From: JAOPZW01 sp963789015
GTDB taxonomy: Bacteria; Actinomycetota; Thermoleophilia; Solirubrobacterales; Solirubrobacteraceae
Length of the DNA stretch: 64,000 bases
Assembly (NCBI GenBank): GCA_963789015.1
Contig: CAWBIU010000003.1
Location: 634,922-698,921 of the forward strand
Reading direction: 5' to 3'
Part shown: piece by piece, positions 8,534 to 16,747 of the stretch
Layout of the letters: each line of letters opens with the position of its first letter
Position numbering within the stretch: the stretch's first letter is position 1
Program-made: the position numbers and the translations under genes
The notes under the pieces: generated by a model
What the model saw: the letters and a program-made list of their open reading frames with translations, nothing else
What the model was told of the DNA's origin: nothing
Database searches by the model: none

Positions 8534-8752
8534 CGAGAGTGCCGGCGACGACCGCCCGACAGACGAGAGCGCACCCCTGGTCATCGTTGTAGGACACGTC
8601 ACCGTCGAGCCCCAGCAGCGCGTGTCCTACGTCGCGGGCTGCGTGAGCATCGTCGAGCGGGCGGGCGGGGCAGACCTGCAGCACGGACCGTGCCACGACC
8701 GATGAGATCGGTGCGGCCCGGTCAGATCAGACCCTCGTCGAATCCGTACAGG

Positions 8753-9328
8753 TCAATGGAGGGTGGGTCGGTAGATGAGCTCTTGGATGTGACCGTCGAG
8801 CGTCCGGTTCTCGACCAGCTCCAGGTCGAAGTCGGCCGCACCCTGGAAGATCGCGTCCAGCCCGGTCTGACCGGTGATGACAGGGAAGAGCGTCACCTGC
8901 AGGCGGTCGACGAGGCCGGCAGCCATCAGCGCGCGGTTCAGCGACAGGCTGCCGTGCGAGCGCAACGGCACGTCGGACTCCTCCTTGAGCCGGGCGACGA
9001 CGTCGACGGCGTCACCGCTCACGACGGTCGCATTCGGCCAGTCGAGGGGGCCTTCCAGCGTCGTCGACACCACCGTTGCCGGCATGCTCCTCATCCGAGT
9101 GACCCACGAGTCACGCACTTCGGACTCCTCGGTGCTCGTGCCCAGCATCCGCACGAATTGCCGGTACGTGGTGGCCCCGAAGACCATCCGCTGCTCCGCG
9201 CCGTACGAGGCAAGGCGGTGGTCGAGCAACTCGGGGCCTTGCTTGCCCCAGTAGCCGCCCCAGTCGCCGCTGTGGGAGCCGTAGCCGTCGAGGCTCGAAA
9301 AGATGTCGAAGGTGTAGGTAGCGGTCAT
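8753..9328 (-). CDS. Dihydrofolate-reductase-like (RibD C-terminal domain) protein
   Basis: 191 residues from ATG 9328, preceded by a good Shine-Dalgarno GAGGAG; 24 further in-frame upstream codons are unlikely. Landmarks of the family are YTFDIFSSLDGYGS at the N-terminus, MVFGATTYRQF, the nucleotide-binding region around LRSHGSLSLNRALMAAGLVDRLQVTLFPVITG, and a C-terminal ELIYRP. These small reductases use NADPH, but their substrate is generally unknown. Single gene, not in an operon. Confidence 0.88.
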   Translation of the reverse strand: MTATYTFDIFSSLDGYGSHSGDWGGYWGKQGPELLDHRLASYGAEQRMVFGATTYRQFVRMLGTSTEESEVRDSWVTRMRSMPATVVSTTLEGPLDWPNATVVSGDAVDVVARLKEESDVPLRSHGSLSLNRALMAAGLVDRLQVTLFPVITGQTGLDAIFQGAADFDLELVENRTLDGHIQELIYRPTLH

Positions 9329-9563
9329 GTCGTTCTCCTCGAGTGCGGTTGATCGGTGTGAACCCGTGACCGATCCGACTCGTATGAGAGAGCCGGTCAT
9401 GGTGGGTGCAGACGCGGTTGGTTTGGTCGTCGTTCAAATACGACCGGACCGCCGCACCGATCTCATCGGTCGCAGCGCGCCGATGTTCCTGTCGAGCGGG
9501 ACAGCTCAGCTCACGGCGTCCGGTCGAGAGGCTTGTCGGCGGTGCTGGCGCCCCGACGCTCGC

Positions 9564-10079
9564 TCAGCAGTCGAACACCGACCAGCAGATGTCGTTCCGC
9601 AACCGCTGGTCGTCAAGTACGAGCTCGCGAATCGCCTCCGGAAGCTGGGCACGCTGCCACCGGCACTCGAGTCGCGCTGCGCGGTCGCGCTCGCCTTCCG
9701 GCGCGCCGGCACGTGCGGCCTTGATCGCGTAGGCGGCCGCACCAAGTTCGTGCGCGGCGACGTGCGCGACGACCCCGGCCTGGCCGGCAGCGTACGCGGC
9801 ATGCCGTGCTGCCCCACGCAGGTCTCTGGCCGCGGCCATGGCATGGCCGGCCGCCTTGCGAGCCTGGGTCATCTTCACGTCGGCACGCACCCAGGCGCGA
9901 GCATGCTCGATCGCCTCACGCGGGCGCGGGTCCTCAGGCTGAGCCGACTCGAACCGGTCGAGGACGTGCTCCGCGCACGATGCCGCCCAGAGGGCGAGGA
10001 GCCGGTGATCCGAATCGGTGAGGGTCCCACCGCGGCGGATCGTCACGAAGCGAGGATCTCGGACCTTCGGGAGGATCAT
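9564..10079 (-). CDS. Putative immunity protein, Imm-5-like family
   Basis: 171 residues from ATG 10079 with GGAG 7 nt upstream. The N-terminal DPRFVTIRRGGTLTDSDHRLLALWAASCAEHVL and the long Ala-rich helical body (AIEHARAWVRA, KAAGHAMAAARDLRGAARHAAYAAGQA, VAHVAAHELGAAAYA) are the hallmark of the family annotated as putative (Imm-5-like) immunity protein. Family assignment is by recognition. No polymorphic toxin gene lies next to it, so it is an orphan and the immunity role is not supported by context. Confidence 0.75.
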   Translation of the reverse strand: MILPKVRDPRFVTIRRGGTLTDSDHRLLALWAASCAEHVLDRFESAQPEDPRPREAIEHARAWVRADVKMTQARKAAGHAMAAARDLRGAARHAAYAAGQAGVVAHVAAHELGAAAYAIKAARAGAPEGERDRAARLECRWQRAQLPEAIRELVLDDQRLRNDICWSVFDC

Positions 10080-10158
10080 GGTTGGGCTCCTACCACCAGC
10101 ATCCGTCCAACACCCTAAGCATCAGACGGCTGACGGGGCCGCGGTTATGCTCGGCGGC

Positions 10159-10353
10159 ATGGCTACGTACTTCGGCGAAGGCGTGGAGCGCAATCTCCGG
10201 GTCAAGGACGTCGTTGCCTGGCTGCAACGGTTCCCGGGGGAGGCGATCGTCTATGCCAGCAGCGGCGAACCGCCCAGCATCGTCGTCCGCGACAAGGCCA
10301 ACCTTCGCCATCTGGCCTCGCTTCCCGCTCAGGCACCCCCGTTCCCGCAGTAG
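10159..10353 (+). CDS. Small hypothetical protein (64 aa)
   Basis: From ATG 10159 (or 10147) a 64-residue protein with plausible composition: MATYFGEGVERNLRVKDVV, then WLQRFPGEAIVYAS and SIVVRDKANLRHL. The sequence alternates short strands and helices and codon usage is normal for the window. Divergent from the Imm-5-like gene with a 79-bp gap. I do not recognise the family, and no partner gene is evident. Confidence 0.5.
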   Translation: MATYFGEGVERNLRVKDVVAWLQRFPGEAIVYASSGEPPSIVVRDKANLRHLASLPAQAPPFPQ

Positions 10354-10557
10354 CCGCAGCCTGCGCAGGGGACGTGGCGAGGCGTGCCGGTGGCCCCGAC
10401 ACGCAGGCCATGGAGCCCTCGCGCATCGTCGCGACGGCCTCGGCGCGGGACGTTGTTCGCCACAGCCGGCCGAGCCCGCCGCCCGCCGAGCTCAGCGAGC
10501 TGACCGGCACAGCTCGCCGAGCCGCCTCATCTGCACCGCCGGCGCCTCGCGTGAGGG

Positions 10558-10935
10558 CTAGCGGCCCTCTCGGATCTGCAGCCGGTTGCCGTCGGGGTCC
10601 TGGAACTGCGCGACATACCCCCACGGGAACTCGAGCACGTCCGAGACGAACTCGACGCCGCGCGCCTTCAGCTCCTCGGCCGTCTTCCGGCAGTCGTCGG
10701 TCTCGATCGTGAGCGACGCCGGGGGGCGTCCCATCGCCGGCTCGGCCTGCCCGGGTGTCCCGGGCCAGAGAACCAGCTGGAAGTCGTCCCCCTTGACGCC
10801 GACGGTCAGAAACCGCGGCCCGTCGGGTGTCGGGTTCTCAACGCGCTTCTCCAGGCCAAGGACGTTCGTGTAGAAGTCGAGCGCCTTGTCCTGGTCGCTG
10901 ACGAGCACGCTTGTGTAGAAGACCTTCTCCAGCAT
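10558..10935 (-). CDS. VOC-family (glyoxalase/bleomycin-resistance fold) protein
   Basis: 125 residues from ATG 10935, chosen because GGAGGA sits 7 nt upstream. Single VOC domain: KVFYTSVLVSDQDKALDFYTNVLGLE at the N-terminus and FPWGYVAQFQDPDGNRLQI at the C-terminus, the pattern used for metal ligands in this fold. The reaction is unknown; the short form is typical of glyoxalase-like or extradiol-like accessory proteins. Monocistronic. Confidence 0.9.
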   Translation of the reverse strand: MLEKVFYTSVLVSDQDKALDFYTNVLGLEKRVENPTPDGPRFLTVGVKGDDFQLVLWPGTPGQAEPAMGRPPASLTIETDDCRKTAEELKARGVEFVSDVLEFPWGYVAQFQDPDGNRLQIREGR

Positions 10936-11015
10936 TGCCGTTCCTCCGGTGGTCGTGGTCATTACCACGAAGACTCCGGACGAGGAGTGAGTGTGACCGC
11001 CGGCGACCCGTCGAA

Positions 11016-11092
11016 GCGGACGACGGGTCTCGAACCCGCGGCCTTCGGCGCTTAGGACGTAAGCCGGCACGACAGCCTTAGCGCTCGTCGGC
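11016..11092 (-). other. tRNA-like relic (intact T-arm, degenerate anticodon arm)
   Basis: On the minus strand the 77 nt from 11092 to 11016 end with a good T-arm (stem GCGGG/CCCGT, one G-U pair; loop TTCGAGA). They end in CGTCCGC, which pairs 6 of 7 with the first bases GCCGACG. The D-loop-like part contains GG. The anticodon arm pairs only 4 bp, and position 33 is not T under the best folding, so it should not be a functional tRNA. It may be a decayed tRNA or a tRNA 3'-half left by an integrative element. Confidence 0.4.
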
Positions 11093-11131
11093 ATCGGGCT
11101 GATGATCGGGTGGTGGCGCCTGAGGCTGCCC

Positions 11132-11917
11132 CTATCGATGCCGCCGGGCGGTGATCAGCCAGGAACGCGAATCGAGCATCACGCCGTGCTCGTGGCTGTC
11201 GTGGGCCGCGAGCATCTCGCGCAGGCGCTCGACGGTGCGTGCCGCCTCGCCATCGCTCAGGCTCGCGAGGGCTGCACTCGTGTCCTGAAACCCAATGACG
11301 ACCGCGAGCGCCGAATCGAGGTCAGGTCCGTAGAAGACCGGCTCGTGGACCTCCTCGAAGCGGACGTCGTCAAAGCCGGCGGTCTCGAGGATGCGCGCGG
11401 TCACTTCGGCATTCCCAAGCGAGAATGGGTCCGCGCCCAGTCGCGCTGGCTGCGCCGCGTCGCCGAGCGCGGCGTCGATCAGCCGCGCCCATTCGTTGTG
11501 CTCGGGGCGCTGCCACACGAGCAGCACCAGTCGGGCCTCGGCTCGCAGTGCTGCGGCGATGTTCGCGAACGCGGCGACCGGATCGGTGAAGAACATGGTT
11601 CCGAACCGGCTGATCGCCACGTCGAAGCGCGCGGGGTCGAAGCGATGCACCTGCGCGTCGCCGCGCTCGTACCCGACGTTGCCGAGCCGTTCGGCCGCCG
11701 TCAGCTGACGGGCGCGTTGAAGCATCCGCTCGGACACGTCGACGCCGACAACGCGGCCCGGCGCCGCAGCGCGCCCCGCGTCGCGAGTCGTCAGCCCGGT
11801 TCCGCAGCCGATGTCGAGCACCTCATCACCGGGGCTGATCCCATAGGCGGCGCGAAGGTGCTCGTGGTGAGCGCGCAGCTCGGCGTCATAGAAATCCAGG
11901 CTGGTGGGCGAAGACAC
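11132..11917 (-). CDS. Class I SAM-dependent methyltransferase (UbiE/Methyltransf_11/25 type)
   Basis: About 261 residues from GTG 11917; the longer form from 11968 adds an Arg-rich stretch that looks non-native. Motif I VLDIGCGTGLTTRDAG, the beta-2 acidic end VVGVDVSERML, and FDVAISRFGTMFFTDP (motif II region) define the fold. LVLLVWQRPEHNEW follows. Close relatives act on small molecules, but the substrate is unknown. Monocistronic, flanked by the tRNA-like relic and a GNAT gene. Confidence 0.85.
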   Translation of the reverse strand: MSSPTSLDFYDAELRAHHEHLRAAYGISPGDEVLDIGCGTGLTTRDAGRAAAPGRVVGVDVSERMLQRARQLTAAERLGNVGYERGDAQVHRFDPARFDVAISRFGTMFFTDPVAAFANIAAALRAEARLVLLVWQRPEHNEWARLIDAALGDAAQPARLGADPFSLGNAEVTARILETAGFDDVRFEEVHEPVFYGPDLDSALAVVIGFQDTSAALASLSDGEAARTVERLREMLAAHDSHEHGVMLDSRSWLITARRHR

Positions 11918-12073
11918 TGAGGCGATGCTACGGGTGAGGGCCGCACACCGGCGACGGCGCCGGCGCATCGCGCGGCGACTCTCGCGATGGCCGCTCAGCC
12001 CGGCGCGCCGTCGAGCCGCCGATGGCTGTCCATTGAGGTCAAACGACTCGCTCGAATCGCCGGGCCGCGCTGG

Positions 12074-12937
12074 TCAGTAGACGATCGAGGGCAGCCAGGC
12101 GCCCTTCGGCTCGTTGTAGAGGCCGACGGTCATCAGCGTCGACTGCTGCACGACGCGCAGGCCGTTGTCGAGGCACCAGGTCAGCAGGGTCGCGTTGCGC
12201 GAGGGCACGAGGATCCCCAGGCTGACGAACGCTTCGGCTGACGCGATCAGCGCCTGCAGGTCCTCGTTGCCCTCCGCGACCGCGTGCGACCCGTAGCCGA
12301 AGCCGGTCGCGTACCCCGAGATCCGATCCGGCCGCTCGACGACGCGCGCCGACCCGGCGGCGATCGCGCCCTGCAGCTCGCCGCTGCGATCGTGGCCGTG
12401 GACGCGACGGCAGAGCGCGTCGCAGGCGGGCACGTCGTCCGGGCGTGCGGGGCGCACGCCGAGTCCGGGCGTGCTGCGCTGCAGGGGTGCGCCCTGCAGT
12501 ACTGAGAGCGGCTCGCGAACCACAAAGCCGAGCTTCGCGTACAGAGCGAGTGAGCGGGCGTGGTAGGCGGTCTGGACGAGGCGGACGCCGGCCGCGCCGC
12601 GGGTGCGCTCGAGCAGAACCTCCATCAGCCGGCGCCCGGTGCCGGCGTCCTGGTCGGCGGGGTCGACGCTCACCGGCCCGATGCCGGCGATCGAGCCCCG
12701 CACATCAGCGAAGCCGCTGCCGACGACGGTGCCGTCGCGCTCGGCGACGACGCAAACGATGCCGTCCAGCGACAGCATCAGATTGGCGTGGAACGCGGTG
12801 AACTCCGGCGAATCCGGCTCGACGGGGAACGCGTGGCGGTGCGCAATGGCCGCGAAAGCGTCGTAGAAGATGCGCCCGCAGGCCTCGGCGTCGCCCGGGC
12901 CGGCGTCACGGATGTGCAGATCGGTGGCGGTGAGCAT
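12074..12937 (-). CDS. Tandem GNAT-fold N-acetyltransferase
   Basis: 287 residues from ATG 12937. The N-terminal GNAT domain (about 1-150) has IGPVSVDPADQDAGTGRRLMEVLLERT, in which the Q/RxxGxG/A acetyl-CoA loop is recognisable (QDAGTG), and ARSLALYAKLGFVVRE. A second, more diverged GNAT-like domain (about 155-287) starts at LGVRPARPDDVPAC and ends with FVSLGILVPSRNATLLTWCLDNGLRV. Substrate unknown. Divergent from the LuxR gene with a 70-bp shared promoter region, so co-regulation is possible. Confidence 0.88.
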   Translation of the reverse strand: MLTATDLHIRDAGPGDAEACGRIFYDAFAAIAHRHAFPVEPDSPEFTAFHANLMLSLDGIVCVVAERDGTVVGSGFADVRGSIAGIGPVSVDPADQDAGTGRRLMEVLLERTRGAAGVRLVQTAYHARSLALYAKLGFVVREPLSVLQGAPLQRSTPGLGVRPARPDDVPACDALCRRVHGHDRSGELQGAIAAGSARVVERPDRISGYATGFGYGSHAVAEGNEDLQALIASAEAFVSLGILVPSRNATLLTWCLDNGLRVVQQSTLMTVGLYNEPKGAWLPSIVY

Positions 12938-13007
12938 GATCGCAGCGTTCCGATCTCGCACCGCGATCGGAATACCGAGTTCTCGGGGGTAGGCTTCTCG
13001 CGGTCTC

Positions 13008-14126
13008 ATGGACTGGACGCATGAGGCAGTGCTGACGGACCTCGCTCGGCTCGCTCTGCGGGCGCCGTCGCGCGCGGAGTTCTTCGACGAGGCGGCGGCG
13101 CGGCTGCAGGGCATACTGCCGCACGACGGAGCGTGCTGGCACACGCTCGATCCGGGGTCCCACCTCGTCACCGAGCACCGGCTGCAGAACATCCCCGACC
13201 GGTTCCCGCTGATCGCCCACAACGAGTACCAGGTCGACGACGTCAACAAATTCGCCGATCTGGCCCGGGCGCCGCACAAGGCGGCGTCGTTGCACGAGGC
13301 GACGGGCGGGCGGCTCGAGCGCAGCCCACGCTACCGGGACCTGTTGGCAGCGGGCGGCATCGGAGCCGAGTTGCGAGGAGCTTTCGTCGCCGACGGTGCG
13401 ACGTGGGGTGCAGTGATCATGATCCGGATGGCCGGTGGGCGTGAGTTCTCGCGCGACGAGATCGACCTGCTCGACCGCGCGTCGACGCTGTTCGCCCGCG
13501 CTGTGCGCCGCGGCCTGGTTACGGAGGCGACCCAGGCCGCGGCGCCGCCCGCCACTGCTCCCGGCGTGCTCGAGCTCGACGCGTCGGGTCGGCTCGAGCG
13601 GGCGTCCTCGACCGCCGAGCCGCTGCTCGAAGAGCTATCGGGCGCGACCGCCGAGCAAGGGTGGCGGTCGCCGGCGGTCCAGGCCATGGCCAGCGCGACG
13701 CGTCAGGCGATCGCGGCGCGCGCATCGCAGCTGCCCAGCTCGGCGGTGAAGACCCCGGCGGGGACGTGGCTGGTACTGCACGGCGCCCTGCTCGGCGGGC
13801 AGGGCGTCGCGGTATTCATGCAGCGGGCGCACCCGACGCTCGTCGCTCCGCTGCTGCTAAAGGCCTACGGTCTCACCGCGCGGGAGCAGGAGGTCACCCA
13901 GTGGCTGCTGCGCGGCGCCACGACCGCACAGGCCGCCCAGCGGCTGGCGATCTCACCCCACACCGTCAACGAACACGTCAAGGCGATCTATGACAAGACG
14001 GGCGCACGGACGCGCGGCGAGCTGTCGGCGACCGTCTTCTTCGGCGAGCACCTGCCACGCATCCAGAGCCAAGTGGCGGTGGGGGACGACGCCTCGTTCA
14101 TCGACGCGCCACGGCCGCGCACATAG
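13008..14126 (+). CDS. LuxR-family transcriptional regulator with GAF-like sensor
   Basis: 372 residues. The N-terminal half (about 10-170) resembles a GAF-like sensor domain (DGACWHTLDPGSHLVTEH, then GAVIMIRMAGGREFSRDEIDLL). The C-terminus has a LuxR HTH: YGLTAREQEVTQWLLRG, TTAQAAQRLAISPHTVNEHVKAIYDKTGARTRGEL (about 285-345). No response-regulator receiver is present, so the signal is presumably a ligand or redox cue sensed by the GAF-like part. Divergent from the GNAT gene, which is a likely target. Confidence 0.9.
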   Translation: MDWTHEAVLTDLARLALRAPSRAEFFDEAAARLQGILPHDGACWHTLDPGSHLVTEHRLQNIPDRFPLIAHNEYQVDDVNKFADLARAPHKAASLHEATGGRLERSPRYRDLLAAGGIGAELRGAFVADGATWGAVIMIRMAGGREFSRDEIDLLDRASTLFARAVRRGLVTEATQAAAPPATAPGVLELDASGRLERASSTAEPLLEELSGATAEQGWRSPAVQAMASATRQAIAARASQLPSSAVKTPAGTWLVLHGALLGGQGVAVFMQRAHPTLVAPLLLKAYGLTAREQEVTQWLLRGATTAQAAQRLAISPHTVNEHVKAIYDKTGARTRGELSATVFFGEHLPRIQSQVAVGDDASFIDAPRPRT

Positions 14127-14423
14127 CCGCCACCTGCGAGCCCCCTCGAAAACAAGACAGCGGGCGGAGCCCGCCGGCCCACCAGCGGCGGCGCATCCCG
14201 CGAATCGCATCACCTTCGGAGACCGCGCGCTCGCTTCGCCGGGAGATGCGGAAGCCAGCGGCGCGTCGGACCACCCGCCCGACTCGTCCAACCCAATGGA
14301 ACCCGACAGCACCGGAGGCACCGCTGGCTTCCACGGATGCTGGAGCGGGACCTGAGCCGCCGTGCCCACGGGCGCCTGCTGTCGCCTGGAGTGGTCGTGG
14401 GTCTGTCGCGCGGGCCGCGTTGG
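14127..14423. other. Intergenic region with a long inverted repeat
   Basis: About 300 bp between convergent genes (LuxR and O-methyltransferase) without a credible ORF. GGAAGCCAGCGG (14250-14261) is repeated exactly inverted at 14321-14332, with a 59-nt loop, and the complementarity continues a few bases outward with one bulge. The function is not evident; it could act as a terminator between convergent genes. Confidence 0.5.
14250..14332. repeat. 12-bp perfect inverted repeat, 59-nt spacer
   Basis: Left arm GGAAGCCAGCGG at 14250-14261, right arm CCGCTGGCTTCC at 14321-14332. There is extra pairing outside the arms (ATGC.. with ..GGAT, one bulge). It could form a large stem-loop at the ends of both convergent genes. 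Confidence 0.6.
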
Positions 14424-15458
14424 CTACGGCTTACGTGCGATGACTGCGCCGTTGCCGCCTGGCGCGTCGAACCGGACGGCGCGAGGCTCGATGAAGCCGG
14501 CGTCGTCCAGCCACGCGGTGTACTCGCGTGCCGTGTAGTTGCGGCCCTCGGTTTCGATGAGCATGTTCAGGCTCATGAGCGCGGCGGCGGGCGGCCCCGT
14601 CTTGTTGTCGTCCACCAGGAGCTCGCTGAGGATCACGGTGCCGCCGCTGGGGAGCGCGTCAAATGACTTGCGCAGCAGCAGCCGATCGCGCTCCTCGTTC
14701 CAGTCGTGCATGATCATCGAGTACAGGTGCACGTCGTGCCCGCGTGGCAGCGGGTCGACGAAGAAATCCCCGCAATGGGTGGCGACGCGGTCGCGGAGGT
14801 CGGCATCGGCGATGTTGTCGGTCGCGATGTCGATGACGAACGGCAAATCGAAGACGGTCGCGCAAAGCGACCGGTATTGCCGGCACAACTCGATGGCGAA
14901 GGCGCCCGAACCGCCGCCGACGTCGAGCAGCCGCGTCGCGGCGTCGAGATCGATAGCGTCTCCGAGCGTGCGTGCGGTGAAGCTCGACAAGGAGTGCATC
15001 GCCTCCCAGAACGTGTCCAGCAGCGCCGGATCCTCGCGCTCGAACATCGAGCGCTCGCGCTCGGGGTCCCATGTGGTCGGGCGGTTGGTCCTGATCGCGT
15101 CGGTGAGCTTCGCCCACCCCGGGTAGAGCCGCCTGTCGAACATCGTCACCACGCCGCCGAAGTAGTACGGCGCGCCGCGCACGAGGAAGCCCTCGCTCAG
15201 CGGCGTGTTGCGGTACCCGTGGTCACCACGTTCCAGCAGGCCGAGTGACGCGCAGCCGGTCAGCAGCATCTCCGCCGGGCGCTGCTCGATCGCGAGCTCG
15301 CGCGCGAGCTCCTCGGCGGTCATCTCGGCGCCGCCTGCCAGGCGGGTGAAGACGTCCAGCTCGTTGGCGGCCGCGAGCGTCTTGAACGCCCAGAAGCCGG
15401 TCGAGATCTGCATCAGCGGCACGGGCGTCAGGGCCCCGAAGTCCTCTGTTGCTGACAT
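14424..15458 (-). CDS. O-methyltransferase, acetylserotonin/hydroxyindole OMT type
   Basis: 344 residues from ATG 15458 (AAAGGAGG 9 nt upstream; ATG 15464 is an alternative). An N-terminal dimerisation winged-helix domain (about 10-95: QISTGFWAFKTLAAANELDVF, then MTAEELARELAIEQRPAEMLL) is followed by a Rossmann methyltransferase domain. That domain has LLDVGGGSGAFAIEL, CATVFDLPFV and HLYSMIMHDWNEERDRLLLRK. The HDW motif supplies the catalytic-base His of plant-type OMTs. Such enzymes methylate phenols or polyketide hydroxyls. No biosynthetic cluster is visible, so the substrate is unknown. Confidence 0.9.
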   Translation of the reverse strand: MSATEDFGALTPVPLMQISTGFWAFKTLAAANELDVFTRLAGGAEMTAEELARELAIEQRPAEMLLTGCASLGLLERGDHGYRNTPLSEGFLVRGAPYYFGGVVTMFDRRLYPGWAKLTDAIRTNRPTTWDPERERSMFEREDPALLDTFWEAMHSLSSFTARTLGDAIDLDAATRLLDVGGGSGAFAIELCRQYRSLCATVFDLPFVIDIATDNIADADLRDRVATHCGDFFVDPLPRGHDVHLYSMIMHDWNEERDRLLLRKSFDALPSGGTVILSELLVDDNKTGPPAAALMSLNMLIETEGRNYTAREYTAWLDDAGFIEPRAVRFDAPGGNGAVIARKP

Positions 15459-15543
15459 GGTCATCGTCCTCCTTTGAGACTGTCTTGTGTTCGGGCGTGC
15501 GTTGGTGTGTCGAGATCTTGTGAGCAAAGCGCGCCGCCGTGCG

Positions 15544-15851
15544 TCAGGTCAGGTCGTCATCACGAGCCTCCATCGCGTCGTGCACGGGCAGCGCGATCTG
15601 GACCCGATTCGGGGCCGCGCCGGCGGGGCCGGGCTCGGAGGAGACGTAGGGCGCGAGGTCGACCGCGCGCTCGCGGGACTCGACGTCGATCATGAACCAG
15701 CCCGCGACCAGGTCGCTGGTCTCGGGCAGCGGGCCAGTCGGTGGTGACCGGCGCGGCGTCCGGCCCGGCGTCGCCCACTGGTCCATCGGGGCACAGGACG
15801 GCGCGGCTCCGGGCCGCTGCGGTAGTGCTTGAGCAGCAGGTACTTCGGGAT
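15544..15851 (-). pseudogene. YCII-family (YCII-related domain) gene, broken by several frameshifts
   Basis: Recognisable pieces of one YCII-related protein lie in order in three frames. They are PKYLLLKHYRSGPEP (from about 15848), PMDQWA in the next frame, GPDAAPVTTD in the third, and then GPLPETSDLVAGWFMIDVE and RAVDLAPYVSSEPGPAG back in the second frame, ending at a stop at 15544. The middle of the normal protein (about 40 residues after MDQW) is missing and there is no ATG before PKYLLL. YCII proteins usually sit beside ECF sigma genes; none is present here, so the operon was probably lost. Confidence 0.75.
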
Positions 15852-16277
15852 CGGGATCTCCTGGTGTCGTGGGCCGCGCGTGTCGTGGCCGTTCACCTGG
15901 CGAGCGGAGCCGGTCAGAGCTTCTCGACATCGAATCACTCATCTCGCTGCGAGACCGTAGGGGTAACCCCACCGGCCCAGCTAGCGCGCGAAGCAGCGAC
16001 CTCGCCGCCAAACGGCTGAGGGGTGTGCCGCAAGAGCGGTCGGTGATGCGTGCCGGTCAAGGGAGCTCAAACGAACCATCACGGGCTCTCGCTTCTGGTG
16101 CGGGAGCAGACGCCCGACCGGCCTCTCTTCACGGCTCCCGCTGAGGACGACGAGCAGTAGCGCAGGTCGAGACTGCCGCTTCCGGAGGAAGGCAGCACCC
16201 CGCCGCGGGCAGGCGCCCGCCAGCACGCTGTCGGAACGGAAGCAGCGCAGCGACGGAACGACTTCTGAAACCGCTTG
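15852..16277. other. Intergenic region, no gene seen
   Basis: About 425 bp between the YCII pseudogene and arsC. Several reading frames are open but they are arginine/proline-rich shadows without start signals. I see no RNA structure beyond ordinary GC-rich hairpins. Confidence 0.5.
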
Positions 16278-16691
16278 TCAGGCCACGCCTGAGGCGGGGG
16301 TGTCGTCGAGTTCGGCGACGAGCTGGTCGACGTGGAAAGCGATTTCGTCGCGAGTGGCACGGACGTCGTCGAGGGAACGGCCCCTGGGGTCGGGTAGGTC
16401 CCAGTCGCGGTAGCGCTTGCCCGGGATGTAGGGGCACTCGTCGCCGCAGCCCATGGTCACCACGACGTCGGCGGGCTCGGCGAGCTGGATGGTGAGGAGT
16501 TGGGGGCGGCGGGCGGCAAGGTCGATGCCGACCTCGAGCATGACGGTGACGACCTCGGGATGGACGCGCGCAGCGGGAGTGGTGCCGGCCGAGGCGGCGG
16601 TGTGGCGGCCTTGGGCGGCGCGCTCGAACAAGGCCTGGCTCATCTGGGAGCGCCCGGCGTTGTGAAGGCAGACGAAGAGCGCGTGCGCCAT
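16278..16691 (-). CDS. arsC: Arsenate reductase, low-molecular-weight-phosphatase fold
   Basis: 137 residues from ATG 16691 (a TTG at 16700 is possible). P-loop C8-LHNAGR-S (CX5R, with the Asn typical of ArsC), and two further Cys at 82 and 86 in MGCGDECPYIPG, matching the resolving cysteines of thioredoxin-coupled ArsC. DLPDP near residue 100 provides the general-acid Asp. It reduces arsenate to arsenite using the Cys triad and thioredoxin or mycothiol-type partners. Divergent from arsR with a shared 54-bp control region, so it is probably de-repressed together with arsR-arsM. Confidence 0.93.
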   Translation of the reverse strand: MAHALFVCLHNAGRSQMSQALFERAAQGRHTAASAGTTPAARVHPEVVTVMLEVGIDLAARRPQLLTIQLAEPADVVVTMGCGDECPYIPGKRYRDWDLPDPRGRSLDDVRATRDEIAFHVDQLVAELDDTPASGVA

Positions 16692-16709
16692 GCCAGACAA
16701 GGATATACA

Positions 16710-16747
16710 TTGACAAACGTCGCTTCAATCGATAGATATAGATCGAT
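16710..16747 (+). promoter_or_regulatory. Leaderless promoter and operator of arsR
   Basis: TTGACA (16710-16715), exactly 17 bp, then TAGATA (16733-16738) form a near-consensus promoter. The predicted start (about 7 nt after the -10) is the A of the arsR ATG at 16746. Two ATCGAT hexamers (16728-16733 and 16742-16747) flank AGATATAG and overlap both the -10 and the start codon. Because ATCGAT is self-complementary the site is both a direct and an inverted repeat. This is the expected geometry for ArsR autorepression; it would also block divergent arsC transcription. Confidence 0.75.

Noticed and set aside
14150..15490. ACAAGACAG (about 14150) and its inverse (about 15481) flanking the O-methyltransferase gene
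   Set aside because: Only 9 bp; expected by chance at this distance, and no target-site duplication seen.
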